NCBI GenBank assembly: GCA_016720075.1
Contig: JADJXW010000002.1
Location: 259,229 to 323,228, forward strand
Source: Pseudomonadota bacterium
Lineage (GTDB): Bacteria; Pseudomonadota; Gammaproteobacteria; Steroidobacterales; Steroidobacteraceae
Reading direction: 5' to 3'
Length of the DNA stretch: 64,000 nucleotides
This document shows positions 63,153 through 64,000 of the stretch, piece by piece (position 1 is the stretch's first letter; each line of letters begins with the position of its first letter). The translations under genes were made by a program, and so were the position numbers. The notes beneath the pieces were generated by a model that did no database searches, had not been told where the DNA came from, and saw only the letters and a program-made list of their open reading frames with translations.

Positions 63153-63244
63153 TCCACCCCGCCGCTTCAGCCGACAGCTCTCCCACCTTTCGAACTCAAA
63201 GCAGACTGCACTGCGCCGGAGGCGCCCGCGCCCCAGCTCCGCGT

Positions 63245-64000
63245 CTAGGTTGTCGACCTTAATTGCAGTTCCCCGTGACGGTCACATTCAAGGCGATGCC
63301 GGTGCAGCAGGGGTAGTTGCTGGTGATGCTGCCGGTCGTCAAGGCCCAGCGATCGGCCGATGATCTCGCGCATGATTTCACTGCTGCCGGCGAGGATGCG
63401 ACTGACGCGGGCGTTGGTGTACAGGCGCGAGATGGCGTACTCGTCCATGTAGCCTGCGCCACCGTGAAGCTGCACGCACTCGTCGACCACGCGCCCTTCC
63501 AGTTCGGTAGCCAGCAGTTTGGCTTCGGCCGCCGTGACGATATCCAGTCGACAGTTGTTGTGCTCGATGACGCACTGGTCGATGAAACACTGCATGGCGT
63601 CAATTTGCGCCCGCATGTCTGCCATCTTGAAGCGCGCATTCTGGAAGGTGCCCACCGGCTGGCCGAATACTCTGCGCTCCTTGATGAAATCCAGGGTCAC
63701 CTCGAATGCCGTGAGCGCCAGTTGCAGAGATCCCACCGCCGTGATGAGCCGCTCTTCGGCTAGAAATGTCGTCAGGTACTGGAATCCCCTGCCGACCTCG
63801 CCCAGCAGGTTTTCGTGCGGCACCTGCACATCATCGAAGAACAACTCCGAAGTGTCCTGCGCCTTCAAGCCCATTTTTTGCAGGTTGCGGCCGCGTCCAA
63901 ATCCCACCATGCCGCGCTCGACGATGAACAGGCTAAGCCCATGCTTGCGAAGGGGGTCGGTGCGGGCCGCGACGACGAATACATCACCGATCTGCCCGTT
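63245..64000 (-). CDS. acyl-CoA dehydrogenase (5' end outside window)
   Basis: C-terminal part of a flavin-dependent acyl-CoA dehydrogenase, which introduces a double bond into acyl-CoA. Visible: FVVAARTDP, GRNLQKMGLKAQDTSELFFDDVQVP, EERLITAVGSLQLALTAFEVTLDFIKERRVFGQPVGTFQNARFKMADM, QLHGGAGYMDEYAISRLYTNARVSRILAGSSEIMREIIGRSLGL. These match the long-chain/general ACAD group. The final 28 residues after GLDDR are His/Leu/Arg-rich and not family-like; the gene abuts repeat copy B, so its 3' end may have been altered. The catalytic base lies in the part shown or just upstream; I cannot fix it. Confidence 0.92.
   Translation of the reverse strand, partial: NGQIGDVFVVAARTDPLRKHGLSLFIVERGMVGFGRGRNLQKMGLKAQDTSELFFDDVQVPHENLLGEVGRGFQYLTTFLAEERLITAVGSLQLALTAFEVTLDFIKERRVFGQPVGTFQNARFKMADMRAQIDAMQCFIDQCVIEHNNCRLDIVTAAEAKLLATELEGRVVDECVQLHGGAGYMDEYAISRLYTNARVSRILAGSSEIMREIIGRSLGLDDRQHHQQLPLLHRHRLECDRHGELQLRSTT

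Overview
The window is high-GC, densely coded, double-stranded chromosomal DNA from a Gram-negative bacterium. TonB-dependent receptor, many lipobox and Tat signals, periplasmic PQQ and c-type haem enzymes, HtpX, NhaA/NhaR, single-chain SdaA and a paired SPFH/ribbon-helix-helix module all point to Gammaproteobacteria, most likely the Xanthomonadales/Nevskiales/Steroidobacterales assemblage. That placement is inference from gene content. There are no rRNA genes, complete tRNAs, CRISPR arrays or intact transposons. Both ends cut a gene: an M1 aminopeptidase at the left and an acyl-CoA dehydrogenase at the right.

Layout, 0-25 kb, is mostly housekeeping and envelope genes. It holds an M1 aminopeptidase, a YadGH-type ABC exporter, an alkaline phosphatase and a secreted protein built from 11-residue repeats. 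Next come an alpha/beta hydrolase, a glycine-zipper lipoprotein, a FabH-like synthase and two divergent SPFH genes with a ribbon-helix-helix protein. After these are an HD-GYP protein, a secreted beta-helix protein and a frameshifted FAD monooxygenase. The rest is a cyclophilin-sdaA-ydjM operon, a flavin reductase, nhaA convergent with nhaR, an S30AE ribosome factor, TerC, HtpX and DUF937.

25-38 kb: a TonB receptor with a Fur-like box faces DUF6152 across an intergenic region rich in inverted repeats. Three tandem paralogous secreted proteins of unknown function and a SUMF1 protein follow. Then come a diguanylate cyclase, a TM2/DUF2752/M48 operon and a DUF1800/DUF1501 pair.

38-52 kb is the most interesting part. 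A GMC dehydrogenase pair lies next to what looks like a quinate/shikimate-to-protocatechuate pathway. The pathway genes are an MFS importer, a type II dehydroquinase, a PQQ dehydrogenase fused to a ThuA domain, a c-type cytochrome, a carboxylesterase, a TetR regulator and a QuiC-type dehydroshikimate dehydratase. Two nearly identical 16-bp partial palindromes sit at the two outward-facing promoters of this block and are probably the TetR operator. A BenE-type aromatic-acid transporter follows.

52-64 kb: an orphan NarL-type regulator, then a MarR protein with a cysteine-rich tail divergent from an unknown gene plus an EamA exporter. A matching 15-bp box recurs before another small unknown gene at 56.5 kb. 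Then come a half-size MazG-like protein, a DUF4139 protein, a large membrane protein and a di-haem oxidoreductase. Three copies of a decayed, tRNA-Arg-like dispersed repeat separate the last genes.
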